From positions 434,001 to 498,000 of the forward strand of contig JAWKVX010000002.1 of assembly GCA_041397825.1 (NCBI GenBank): 64,000 nt of DNA. The letters are read 5' to 3'. The translations under genes were made by a program, and so were the position numbers. This DNA is from JANNSX01 sp041397825 (GTDB lineage: Bacteria > Pseudomonadota > Alphaproteobacteria > Rhizobiales > Hyphomicrobiaceae). Below are positions 7,382-15,276 of the stretch, piece after piece; the first letter of the stretch is position 1; each line of letters starts with the position of its first letter. The notes under the pieces were generated by a model that was not told where the DNA came from, ran no database searches, and worked only from the letters and a program-made list of their open reading frames with translations.

Positions 7382-8324
7382 GCAATTCGCCTCCGCCGGC
7401 GACATGGCGGAGAAGAGGATCTCCTTCACCGAGATCGGCAAGGGTCTCTACGCCTTCACCGCCGAGGGCGATCCCAACACCGGCGTCATCATTGGTGATG
7501 ACAGCGTCATGATCGTCGATGCGCAGGCGACGCCGCGACTGGCATCCAAGGTGATCGAAAAAGTCAGAACCGTCACCGACAAACCCATCAAGCATGTCGT
7601 GCTGTCACACTATCATGCGGTGCGCGTGCTCGGCGCCTCAGCCTACATGGCAAGCGAGATCGTCGCTTCGGAGAAGTGCCGCGCCATGATCGTCGAGCGG
7701 GGCAAGGAAGACTGGGATTCCGAGTTCGACCGCTTTCCCCGCCTCTTCCAGGGTCACGAGAGCATTCCGGGCCTGACTTGGCCGACACTCACCTTCAGCG
7801 GCCGGATGTCGCTCTACCTCGGCAAGCGGCGCGTCGATCTCTTGCAGCTCGGTCGCGCCCATACCGCTGGTGACATCGTCGCCCACGTCCCCTCAGAAAA
7901 TGTCATGTTCTCGGGCGACATCGTCGAGTACAAGTCGGCCTGCTATTGCGGCGACGCACATTTCGGCGACTGGCCGGGAACGCTCGATGCCATCGCGCGC
8001 ATAGCGCCGGGCTCGCTCTCTCCGGGCCGCGGTGACGCATTGGTCGGGCGACAAAAAGTCGACGAGGCCATCGCGCTGACGCGGGATTTTCTCGACAGCA
8101 CCTATTCGTCCGTTGCCAAGGTGGCGCTTGCCGGAGGCACGCTCAAGGAGGCGATGGCGGCATGCCGGGCACACTGCGACGTCAAATTCAAGGACTATGC
8201 CATCTACGAACACTGTCTGCCATTCAATGTCGCACGCGCCTATGACGAGGCACTTGGCCTCGACACGCCGCGCATCTGGACGGCCGCACGGGACAAGGAG
8301 ATGTGGGCAGCGCTGCAGGGCTGA
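7374..8324 (+). CDS. MBL-fold metallo-hydrolase with altered metal motif
   Basis: A 316-residue metallo-beta-lactamase fold protein. The first metal motif reads SHYHAVRVLG: the two first histidines of HxHxDH are present, but the Asp and third His are replaced by Val and Arg. The later ligands (AHTAGD, MFSGDIVE) are kept, so at most one metal site appears complete. The ATG at 7374 overlaps the fahA stop, so the gene is part of the homogentisate operon. Members of this subfamily are, to my knowledge, common in such clusters but have no assigned reaction; it may hydrolyse a thioester or lactone side-product. Confidence 0.75.
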   Translation: MAKQFASAGDMAEKRISFTEIGKGLYAFTAEGDPNTGVIIGDDSVMIVDAQATPRLASKVIEKVRTVTDKPIKHVVLSHYHAVRVLGASAYMASEIVASEKCRAMIVERGKEDWDSEFDRFPRLFQGHESIPGLTWPTLTFSGRMSLYLGKRRVDLLQLGRAHTAGDIVAHVPSENVMFSGDIVEYKSACYCGDAHFGDWPGTLDAIARIAPGSLSPGRGDALVGRQKVDEAIALTRDFLDSTYSSVAKVALAGGTLKEAMAACRAHCDVKFKDYAIYEHCLPFNVARAYDEALGLDTPRIWTAARDKEMWAALQG

Positions 8325-8393
8325 CGCTCGCTGGCGCGTAGGCACGCCGCGTGATAGCGACAAAGGTTCGATCGCTGCTTCGAGGCTCGGCTC

Positions 8394-9227
8394 ATGGCCC
8401 GTGTACTGCTTATCTCCTCCGATGTCGCCTACGGACATGTCGGCAATGCCGCCGCGCGGTTTGCGCTGCAACGGCTCGGCCACGAGGTGCTGGCGCTGCC
8501 GACGGTCGTGCTGTCCAGCCACATGGGCTATCGGCAGGTCGGTGGCACGCGTATCGAGCCGCAGACGCTCACAGGCATGGTAGGTGCGCTCGCCTCCAAC
8601 GAGATCCTAGAGACGGTGGATGCGGTTCTGACGGGCTATCTTCCGACCACGGGCCATGTCGATGCGGCGGTTAGCGCCATCGAGCGGGTGCACGCCGAGA
8701 GCGGCGCGCGTCGCTTGGTCATGGTCGACCCGGTGCTGGGCGACGATCCCGGCGGCCTCTATGTCGACAAGGCCGCGGCAGTCGCCGTGCGCGACCGCCT
8801 GGTGCCGCTGGCCGGCATTCTGACCCCCAACCGCTTCGAGCTGGCCTGGCTTTCGGGCGCAGAGGTTCATGATGCGCGTTCGGCTCAGGCTGCCGCACGC
8901 CGTCTGACGTCCGCGTTCGTCCTCGCCACTTCGATCCCGGCAAACCGGAAGGCGCAGATCGACAATGTCCTGGTCACGGCCTCGAACGCTATCCGCGCCA
9001 CGGTCAAGCGCCGGGCTCGCGTGCCGCACGGAACCGGAGATTTGCTGGCCGCCTTGATGCTGGGCCATCTGCTCTCGGGCATGAGCCAGGCCCGCGCCCT
9101 CGGCCTTGCTGTCGGCGGCATCGAGGCGGTGATTGAGGCCAGCGCCGGCGCGCCGGAATTGAGACTGGTCCAAAGCCAAGCGGCATGGTTCAGGCCGAAG
9201 GCCTGGCCGGTCGGGCCAGTTGGCTGA
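8394..9227 (+). CDS. Pyridoxal kinase-like PfkB/ThiD-fold kinase
   Basis: A 277-residue ribokinase-superfamily protein close to PdxY. It starts MARVLLISSDVAYGHVGNAA, the PdxY substrate loop, and has VMVDPVLGDDPGGLYV near 110, TPNRFELAWLSG near 140, and the anion-hole and catalytic-base motif GTGDLLAALMLG near 215. The probable reaction is ATP-dependent phosphorylation of pyridoxal. It follows the MBL gene after 69 bp on the same strand and is convergent with bmt (3-bp gap), so any link to homogentisate catabolism is unclear. Confidence 0.78.
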   Translation: MARVLLISSDVAYGHVGNAAARFALQRLGHEVLALPTVVLSSHMGYRQVGGTRIEPQTLTGMVGALASNEILETVDAVLTGYLPTTGHVDAAVSAIERVHAESGARRLVMVDPVLGDDPGGLYVDKAAAVAVRDRLVPLAGILTPNRFELAWLSGAEVHDARSAQAAARRLTSAFVLATSIPANRKAQIDNVLVTASNAIRATVKRRARVPHGTGDLLAALMLGHLLSGMSQARALGLAVGGIEAVIEASAGAPELRLVQSQAAWFRPKAWPVGPVG

Positions 9228-9230
9228 GAC

Positions 9231-10226
9231 CTAGCCTCTTGCCCGTCGCCGTTGCCGACCTTCGCCGGCTTGGGCCTCGCGCGGTGGGGCGGCGAGCTTG
9301 CCGATGCGCGCCTCGATCATGGCACGGTCCGGACGCGGTCCCGGGATGTGGCTGTCCATGGCTTTCCGCATGGCCGCGAGATGCTGCGGAGATGTCCCGC
9401 AGCAGCCGCCGATGATCCTGGCGCCGGCGTCGAGGGCGAGGTGGACGTAATCGGCCATCAACTCGGGTGTGCCGGTGTAGACGACCTCGTCTCCTCGCAC
9501 CTGTGGAATTCCGCAATTGGCCTTGGCGATGACGACCGCATTCGGATCGGCGGCCGTCATGGCGAGCACCGAGACGAGCAGGTCCGACGCGCCAACGCCG
9601 CAATTGGCCCCCATGGCAATCGGCGCGAGCTCTGCCGCAACACTGGACAGCAAGGCAGGGTCCAACCCCATCATGGTTCGCCCCGCGGTGTCGAAGCTTG
9701 CCGTGAAGGTGTATGGCAGTTCGGCAGCCCGCGCAGCCTCCATCGCCGCCTGCATCTCCTCGGGTGCCGACATCGTCTCGATCCAGGCAACGTCGGCACC
9801 GCCCGCCTTGAGCCCTTCGATCTGCTCCTTGAAGGCGGCGACCGCATCCTCGTGCGTCAGCTTGCCGAGCGGCTCGAACAACTCGCCCGTCGGCCCGACG
9901 GAGCCGCCAACGATGACCGGTCGACCGGCTTTGTCCGCGACCTCGCGGGCGATCTCGGCGGCGCGCTGGTTGAGCTCGAAGACGCGCGCCTCGAGGCCGT
10001 GGAGCTTTAGGCGGTGCTTGTTGCAGCCGAACGTATTCGTCAGGATGATGTCGGCGCCGGCATCGACGAAGGCCTGGTGCAACTCGGCGACGCGTTCGGG
10101 ATGGTCGACATTCCACATTTCCGGCGGATCACCGGAGGCAAGCCCCATCTGAAAATAGTTCGTGCCAGTGGCGCCGTCGGCGAGCAGGGCCTTCCTCTCG
10201 TCCAAGAGCTGTTTGAGCGATGGCAT
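9231..10226 (-). CDS. bmt: Betaine-homocysteine S-methyltransferase (Bmt type)
   Basis: A 331-residue zinc-dependent methyltransferase of the homocysteine S-methyltransferase family. LLADGATGTNYFQMGL is near the start, NTFGCNKHRLKLHGLE near 64, GGSVGPTGELFEPLG near 107 with the rhizobial-type spacing, and the zinc cysteines are in GANCGVG and GGCCGT near 208 and 276. It would regenerate methionine from homocysteine using glycine betaine or a related methyl donor, in the cytoplasm. The arginine-rich C-terminal tail is unremarkable. An MttB homologue 1.6 kb away supports a methylated-amine theme. Confidence 0.85.
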   Translation of the reverse strand: MPSLKQLLDERKALLADGATGTNYFQMGLASGDPPEMWNVDHPERVAELHQAFVDAGADIILTNTFGCNKHRLKLHGLEARVFELNQRAAEIAREVADKAGRPVIVGGSVGPTGELFEPLGKLTHEDAVAAFKEQIEGLKAGGADVAWIETMSAPEEMQAAMEAARAAELPYTFTASFDTAGRTMMGLDPALLSSVAAELAPIAMGANCGVGASDLLVSVLAMTAADPNAVVIAKANCGIPQVRGDEVVYTGTPELMADYVHLALDAGARIIGGCCGTSPQHLAAMRKAMDSHIPGPRPDRAMIEARIGKLAAPPREAQAGEGRQRRRARG

Positions 10227-10331
10227 GGGGGCCTCCCGTGTTGCAAGCCTCGTATCATGGAGCGATGCATGGCGGAAGTCACGGCGGCGGCCGGAGGGCT
10301 GGCGCTTCCTGCCGAAAGCCGGTTTATTGCC

Positions 10332-10345
10332 GGTACCACCGTACC
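10332..10345. promoter_or_regulatory. Inverted repeat GGTAC-CACC-GTACC
   Basis: A perfect 5-bp inverted repeat with a 4-bp spacer, 19 bp upstream of the SDR start and in the 137-bp gap shared with the divergent bmt. It could be an operator for either gene. No second copy was found to support this. Confidence 0.3.
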
Positions 10346-10363
10346 ATATGAAGGATGACCGGC

Positions 10364-11131
10364 ATGATCGACCTCACAGGCAAGGCCATTCTCGTCACGG
10401 GTGGCTCGCGGGGAATTGGTGCGGCGATGGTTGAGCATCTGGCTGCCGCCGGGGCTCATGTGCTGCTGCACTATGCCAAGAGCCGGGAGAAGTCCGAGGC
10501 GCTGGCGGCGCAGGTCGCACGGTCTGGTAAGGGCAAGACAACGCTGCTTGCCGCCGATCTGGCCGATTCGGCGGCGTCAGATTCCCTCTGGACGGCGGCG
10601 GAGAAGGCGGCTTGCCGCATCGATGTGCTCGTCAACAATGCGGCGATTGCCACCGGTGTGGCGGTCGAGGCGCCTCTTGAGGATTGGCATCGGACCTGGA
10701 CCGAGGTCCTGCAGGTCAATCTGCAGGCCGCGGCCGATCTCTCCCGTTCCGCCATTCTTCACTTTCGCAGACATGGTGGCGGACGGATCATCAACGTTGC
10801 GAGCCGGGCGGCGCATCGCGGCGAGGTCGCGACAGGCTGGCCCTACGCGGCATCTAAGGCGGGGCTGATCGCCATGACCAAGACGATCGCGCGCCAATAT
10901 GCCGGAGAGAACGTCCTCGCCTTCGCCATCGCGCCGGGCTTCACCGATACCGACATGGCCTATGAGGGGGCGACCGATACCGATCTGAAGCGCATCCTCG
11001 GCGAGATCCCGCTTGGCACGATGGCTGCGCCTGGAGAGATCGGCGCGCTGACGGCGTTCCTGTGCTCCGATCAGGTTCGCCACCTGACGGGCGCGACCTT
11101 CGACGTCAATGGTGCGAGCTACGTGAGGTAG
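10364..11131 (+). CDS. SDR family NAD(P)-dependent oxidoreductase
   Basis: A 255-residue classical short-chain dehydrogenase. The cofactor motif TGGSRGIG is at about 11-18, NNAA near 88, and the active-site YAASK near 155, with Ser of the triad in the preceding strand (INVASRAAH). It is closest in layout to FabG-like 3-ketoacyl reductases, but the substrate is not predictable. An upstream in-frame ATG at 10355 is possible. It sits 14 bp before the LysE-family exporter and is probably cotranscribed with it and mttB. Confidence 0.82.
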   Translation: MIDLTGKAILVTGGSRGIGAAMVEHLAAAGAHVLLHYAKSREKSEALAAQVARSGKGKTTLLAADLADSAASDSLWTAAEKAACRIDVLVNNAAIATGVAVEAPLEDWHRTWTEVLQVNLQAAADLSRSAILHFRRHGGGRIINVASRAAHRGEVATGWPYAASKAGLIAMTKTIARQYAGENVLAFAIAPGFTDTDMAYEGATDTDLKRILGEIPLGTMAAPGEIGALTAFLCSDQVRHLTGATFDVNGASYVR

Positions 11132-11145
11132 CGGGTGAGAGATCC

Positions 11146-11760
11146 ATGACGATTACTGGCCTCCTGGTGTTTTCCGTCACCTATGCCCTGGCTGTCGCCT
11201 CGCCCGGCCCCGGCATCGCGGCCATTGTTGCTCGCGCTCTCGGCAATGGCATGCGCGGCATGGGAGCATTCATCCTCGGTTTCGTGGCTGGCGACATGAC
11301 GCTCTTCCTCGTGGCTGCCTTCGGTCTTGCCGCCGTTGCGCAGGCCCATGCCGGTCTTCTGACGGCAATCAAGTACGCAGGTGCCGCCTATCTTCTCTAT
11401 CTTGCCTGGAAGCTCTGGACCGGCCCGGCGGTTGCCGTCCAATCCGACCTCGCCCCGGAACGCAACGAAGGCTGGCGCCTGTTCCTCACGAGCTACGCGC
11501 TGACCATCGGCAATCCCAAGCCGATCGTCTTCTTCATGGCCCTGCTGCCGGCGATCATCGACCTGTCGCATCTGGATGCGGTCGGGGTTCTCGAGATCGC
11601 AAGCATGATCGTCGTCATCATCTCGGCTATTCTCGCCCTTTTTGCGCTCGCGGCCGCGCGAGCCCGCCGTCTCTTCCAATCGCCGCGCGCCGTCAAGGCA
11701 CTCAATCGTGGCACAGGGGCTATCATGGCAGGGGCAGCGGCAGCCGTCGCGGGGTCATAG
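11146..11760 (+). CDS. LysE family exporter
   Basis: A 204-residue integral membrane protein with about six helices and LysE-family motifs: ASPGPGIAAIVARALGNG near residue 17, KYAGAAYLLYLAWKLW near 73 and IGNPKPIVFFMALLPAII near 120. The ATG at 11146 starts MTITGLLVFS and is 14 bp after the SDR stop. It is distinct in sequence from the exporter at 3157-3783. Placement ahead of mttB suggests efflux of an amino-acid-like product of methylated amine breakdown, which is inference. Confidence 0.85.
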   Translation: MTITGLLVFSVTYALAVASPGPGIAAIVARALGNGMRGMGAFILGFVAGDMTLFLVAAFGLAAVAQAHAGLLTAIKYAGAAYLLYLAWKLWTGPAVAVQSDLAPERNEGWRLFLTSYALTIGNPKPIVFFMALLPAIIDLSHLDAVGVLEIASMIVVIISAILALFALAAARARRLFQSPRAVKALNRGTGAIMAGAAAAVAGS

Positions 11761-11838
11761 GGCGGCGAGAGATGTCGCAGGCGCAATGGCCCGGATTTAT
11801 CCGGCGTGCTAGACCATGTCCAGTATCGGAGAACCGGA

Positions 11839-13416
11839 ATGACTGACACGGCAGGTGAAGGTGCGGGTCGCGTGCGAGGCGGGCGCAGCGCCCGGCGGGG
11901 TGCGCGCGCGGGCGCCTCGGCGATCCAGCAGCTCCCGTGGAAGCTGCCGATCAATCCCGACCGCCCCACCGAGCCGATCAGCCAAGAGGGCGTGGAGATG
12001 ATCCACGACTCGGCCATGCGGGTGCTCGAGGAGATTGGCATCGACTTCCTGCATGAGGAGGCGACGCGCATCCTGGTTGAGGCCGGCTGCGAGAAGGTGG
12101 CCGATGTCGCGAACGGCGGCGGGCGCATCCGCATGGGCCGCAAGTTCGTGATGGATCAGCTCGCGAAAGCCCCGTCCGAGTTCACGATCACGCCGCGCAA
12201 TCCGGAGCGGACGGTGACGGTCGGCGGGAAGCACATGCTGTTCGTCAACGTCTCCTCGCCGCCGAATTCGTCGAACCTGGAGCGCGGGCGCCGCGTCGGT
12301 TGCCGGGAGGATTACCGCGATCTCATCAAGCTGACGCAGTATTTCAACTGCATCCATCTGGCTGGCGGCTATCCGGTCGAGCCGGTCGACGTGCACGCGT
12401 CCGTCCGCCACTTGGACTGCCTCTACGACAAGCTGACGCTGACCGACAAGGTCTGTCACGCCTATTCGCTCGGCGTCGAGCGGGTCGAGGACGTGATGGA
12501 GATGGTGAGGATCGCGGGTGGGCTCACGCACGAGGAGTTCGCGGCGAAGCCCCGGATGTACACCAACATCAACTCGTCCTCGCCGTTGAAGCACGACTGG
12601 CCGATGCTTGACGGCGCGATGCGGCTGGCGCGGCGCGGACAGGCGGTCATCGTGACGCCGTTCACGCTGTCGGGCGCCATGGCGCCGGTGACCGTCGCGG
12701 GTGCGGTCGTGCAGCAGACGGCGGAGGCGCTGGCGGCACTGGCACTGTTGCAGGTGATCAGGCCGGGGCTGCCGATCGTCTACGGCTCCTACACCTCGAA
12801 CGTTGACATGAAGTCGGGAGCTCCCGCGTTCGGAACGCCAGAATACATGCGTGCGACGCAGCTCTCAGGCCAGATGGCGCGGTTCTACAACCTGCCCTTG
12901 CGCGCCTCGAACGCCTGCGCCGCCAATGCACCGGATGCGCAGGCGATGTGGGAGAGCATGTTCTCGCTCTGGGCCTGTGTGTCGGCGCGCACGAACATCG
13001 TCTATCACGCGGCCGGCTGGCTCGAGGGCGGCTTGTGCGCCTCTTATGAGAAGTTCGTCATGGATTGCGAGACGCTTCAGAATATCATTCACTATATGGA
13101 GCCGGTGCCGATGTCGCCGGATGATCTGGCGGTGGATGCGATCCGCGAGGTCGGAGCGGCGGGCCATTTCTTCGGTGCGGCCCACACGCAGTCGCGCTAC
13201 ACGACGGCGTTTTACGCGCCGTTCCTCTCCGATTGGCGCAACTACAAGGCCTGGGAGGAGGCGGGTGCCGTCCATACGCCCGAGCGCGCCATGAAAATCT
13301 GGAAGCAGATCCTGGCCGAGTTCGAGCCCCCGCCGATGGATCCGGCCATCAAGGAGGAGCTCGAAGCGTTCGTCGAGCGCAGGAAGCGTGAGGGCGGAGC
13401 GCCAACGGATTTTTGA
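11839..13416 (+). CDS. Trimethylamine/betaine methyltransferase family protein (MttB-like, no pyrrolysine)
   Basis: A 525-residue TIM-barrel corrinoid methyltransferase homologue. The family is recognised by IHDSAMRVLEEIGIDFLHEEA near 55, CREDYRDLIKLTQYF near 155, and the barrel core around NINSSSPLKHDWPMLDGA and ASNACAANAPDAQAMWE. There is no in-frame TAG, so it is a non-pyrrolysine member like those that act on quaternary amines such as glycine or proline betaine. An Arg/Gly-rich head of about 25 residues precedes the domain. No corrinoid protein or activase lies nearby. It is followed after 9 bp by a GFA-family gene, which suggests joint handling of C1 units. Confidence 0.85.
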   Translation: MTDTAGEGAGRVRGGRSARRGARAGASAIQQLPWKLPINPDRPTEPISQEGVEMIHDSAMRVLEEIGIDFLHEEATRILVEAGCEKVADVANGGGRIRMGRKFVMDQLAKAPSEFTITPRNPERTVTVGGKHMLFVNVSSPPNSSNLERGRRVGCREDYRDLIKLTQYFNCIHLAGGYPVEPVDVHASVRHLDCLYDKLTLTDKVCHAYSLGVERVEDVMEMVRIAGGLTHEEFAAKPRMYTNINSSSPLKHDWPMLDGAMRLARRGQAVIVTPFTLSGAMAPVTVAGAVVQQTAEALAALALLQVIRPGLPIVYGSYTSNVDMKSGAPAFGTPEYMRATQLSGQMARFYNLPLRASNACAANAPDAQAMWESMFSLWACVSARTNIVYHAAGWLEGGLCASYEKFVMDCETLQNIIHYMEPVPMSPDDLAVDAIREVGAAGHFFGAAHTQSRYTTAFYAPFLSDWRNYKAWEEAGAVHTPERAMKIWKQILAEFEPPPMDPAIKEELEAFVERRKREGGAPTDF

Positions 13417-13425
13417 GGTTTACAT

Positions 13426-13830
13426 ATGGGTGATCGAACCGCCGCCTGCGCCTGTGGCCAGCTGCAAGTTCGCTGCGCCGGAGAGCCTGTCCGCATCTCG
13501 ATCTGCCACTGCCTCGATTGTCAGAAGCGCACGGGAAGCATCTTTGGCATGCAGGCACGATATCCGCACGAGGCGGTGAGCGTCGCGGCGGGCACATCCA
13601 AAGCCTTCACCCGCAAAGCCGACAGCGGCAACACCGTCACTTTCCACTTCTGCCCCAATTGCGGCTCGACGGTTTACTGGGAGCTCTCGGGGTTCCCCGA
13701 TGTCGTGGCCGTTGCCGTCGGCGCCTTCGCCGATTCAAATTTTCCTTCTCCGAGGGTTTCGGTGTTCGAGCGCAGCCGGCACGATTGGCTCGCCGGTCTC
13801 GATGCGCCGGGGATGGAGCATCTTTCGTAG
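13426..13830 (+). CDS. GFA/CENP-V family zinc protein
   Basis: A 134-residue protein of the glutathione-dependent formaldehyde-activating (GFA) family. The zinc cysteines are visible as CACGQLQVRC near residue 8, CHCLDCQK near 27 and CPNCGS near 72. The family binds zinc and sometimes S-hydroxymethyl-glutathione, but many members have no proven activity. It starts 9 bp after mttB and is probably cotranscribed, so a role in dealing with formaldehyde from demethylation is plausible. The gene ends in a hairpin shared with the convergent M20 gene. Confidence 0.8.
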   Translation: MGDRTAACACGQLQVRCAGEPVRISICHCLDCQKRTGSIFGMQARYPHEAVSVAAGTSKAFTRKADSGNTVTFHFCPNCGSTVYWELSGFPDVVAVAVGAFADSNFPSPRVSVFERSRHDWLAGLDAPGMEHLS

Positions 13831-13850
13831 GGGCGGCCTGCCGGTCGCCC
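13831..13850. terminator. Putative bidirectional terminator hairpin
   Basis: GGGCGGCC, loop TGCC, GGTCGCCC fills the whole 20-bp gap between two convergent genes. The 8-bp stem includes one G-U pair. No strong T-run follows on either strand, so efficiency is uncertain. Confidence 0.4.
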
Positions 13851-15023
13851 TTACTCCAAAAACCGCAGAGCGGCCTCGGTGAGCGTGCTCGCGCCCAAGG
13901 GCATCGCCGCTTCGTCCAGACGGAAGGCCGGATGATGCAGCGGATGCACAGAGCCCGCCTGCTCGTTGCGAATCCCTAGCCGGAAATACACGCCGGGCTT
14001 TTTCTCGGAGTAGAATCCGAAATCATCACCGGGCGTCCAACCGGGGAGATTTCGCACGGTGTCGTCGCCGCCCACCGCGTTGCCGGCGGCTCGAATGAGA
14101 TCGACCATCTCGGGATCGTTGATGACCGCGACATCGCCGCGTGTGCAAACGACGTCGACGCTTGCGCGATGCATGAGCGCGGCCGCTTCCGCGATCTCTA
14201 AAACTCGACGATGCGCCATCGCTCGCACCTCCTCGCTGCCTGAGCGAATCGTGCCGGCCATGACGGCCTTGCCGGGAAGGATGTTGTGGGCGGTGCCCGC
14301 ATGCAACATCGTCACGGCGACGACGAGCGGCGCATAGGCGTTGCGCTCACGGGTGACGATCTGACCGAGCTGTTGAGCGATCGACACGGCGGCCGACAGC
14401 GCGTCGACACCTTGCTCGGGCATGGCCGCATGCGAGCCCTTGCCGGTCACGACGATGTCGAAGGTATCGCAGGCGAGCGTGTAGGTGCCGGGCGACACCG
14501 CGATCTTGCCGGTCTCGAGCCCCGGATCGACGTGAATGCCGATGACGCCATCAATATCGTCAATGTGCCCGTCCTGGACGATCCGGCGCCCGCCGAGCGG
14601 CTCGTTCTCCTCGGCAGGTTGGAAGATGAGCCGCACGGTGCCCCGAAAGCGGTCGCGGTTTTTCTGCAACGCGAGCGCGGTGGCATAGACCATCGCCGTG
14701 TGTGCGTCGTGCCCACAGGCGTGCATGACCCCTGGATTCGTCGAGGCGAAGTCGACGCCGCTCTCCTCGGTGATCGGCAGCGCATCGATATCGGCGCGGA
14801 TGGCGACCTTGCGGTTCGACGGCCCGCCCCCTCCGACGATATCGAGGATGAGACCGGTACCCGCCACATCGCGAATGCCATCGAGGCCTGCTGCCTCGAG
14901 CCGCGCACGGATGGTCTTCTGCGTCTCATGCTCCTCGCTGGAGAGCTCAGGGTTCCGATGCAGATGCCGGCGGAGGTCGATCATCTTGGCCGCGATCTCG
15001 GGATCGATAAGGGTGGTGGTCAT
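13851..15023 (-). CDS. M20 family amidohydrolase (aminoacylase/HipO-like)
   Basis: A 390-residue dinuclear metal hydrolase. RRHLHRNPELSSEEHET near residue 13 is the HipO-type start, IRADIDALPITEE near 73 is substrate-site sequence, HACGHDAHTAM near 100 and FQPAEENEPLGG near 133 carry metal ligands and the catalytic Glu, and the dimerisation domain follows. It removes an acyl group from an N-acyl amino acid. The next gene upstream on the same strand is an ectoine-hydrolase-like M24 enzyme, so an N-acetyl-diaminobutyrate deacetylase role (as in DoeB2-type enzymes) is possible. The 253-bp gap between them weakens that link. Confidence 0.82.
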   Translation of the reverse strand: MTTTLIDPEIAAKMIDLRRHLHRNPELSSEEHETQKTIRARLEAAGLDGIRDVAGTGLILDIVGGGGPSNRKVAIRADIDALPITEESGVDFASTNPGVMHACGHDAHTAMVYATALALQKNRDRFRGTVRLIFQPAEENEPLGGRRIVQDGHIDDIDGVIGIHVDPGLETGKIAVSPGTYTLACDTFDIVVTGKGSHAAMPEQGVDALSAAVSIAQQLGQIVTRERNAYAPLVVAVTMLHAGTAHNILPGKAVMAGTIRSGSEEVRAMAHRRVLEIAEAAALMHRASVDVVCTRGDVAVINDPEMVDLIRAAGNAVGGDDTVRNLPGWTPGDDFGFYSEKKPGVYFRLGIRNEQAGSVHPLHHPAFRLDEAAMPLGASTLTEAALRFLE

Positions 15024-15055
15024 GTCAGGCTCCGTGCGATTTCGGCCCTACATAT

Positions 15056-15146
15056 GTCACACCCGGGCTCAACCCGGCTATCCGGTGTGCCTTGGCAGGC
15101 GCCTTCCGCTTAGGCCTTGGACGCTCGCCTCGCCGGCGGGCATGAC
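15056..15146. repeat. Possible decayed dispersed palindromic repeat
   Basis: The segment opens GTCACACCCGGGCTCAACCC and ends CCGGCGGGCATGAC, so GTCA and TGAC frame a GC-rich imperfect palindrome. This resembles the CCCGGG-rich intergenic palindromes seen in many alphaproteobacteria. Only one copy was noticed in the window. Confidence 0.3.
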
Positions 15147-15276
15147 GAGCATTGGGCAGGCCGCTCAACAGTATTTCCTGCCGGCCTGCCGGAGATCCAA
15201 CAACCGGAAAGCTTTCAAAGCAGGTTCGGCACGTGCGGCGCTGGGCCTTGGGCGGCAGGATGCCCTCGGCACCAGC

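Noticed and set aside
11839..13416. MttB as a pyrrolysine protein
   Set aside because: The frame has no internal TAG, and no pyl genes are in the window.
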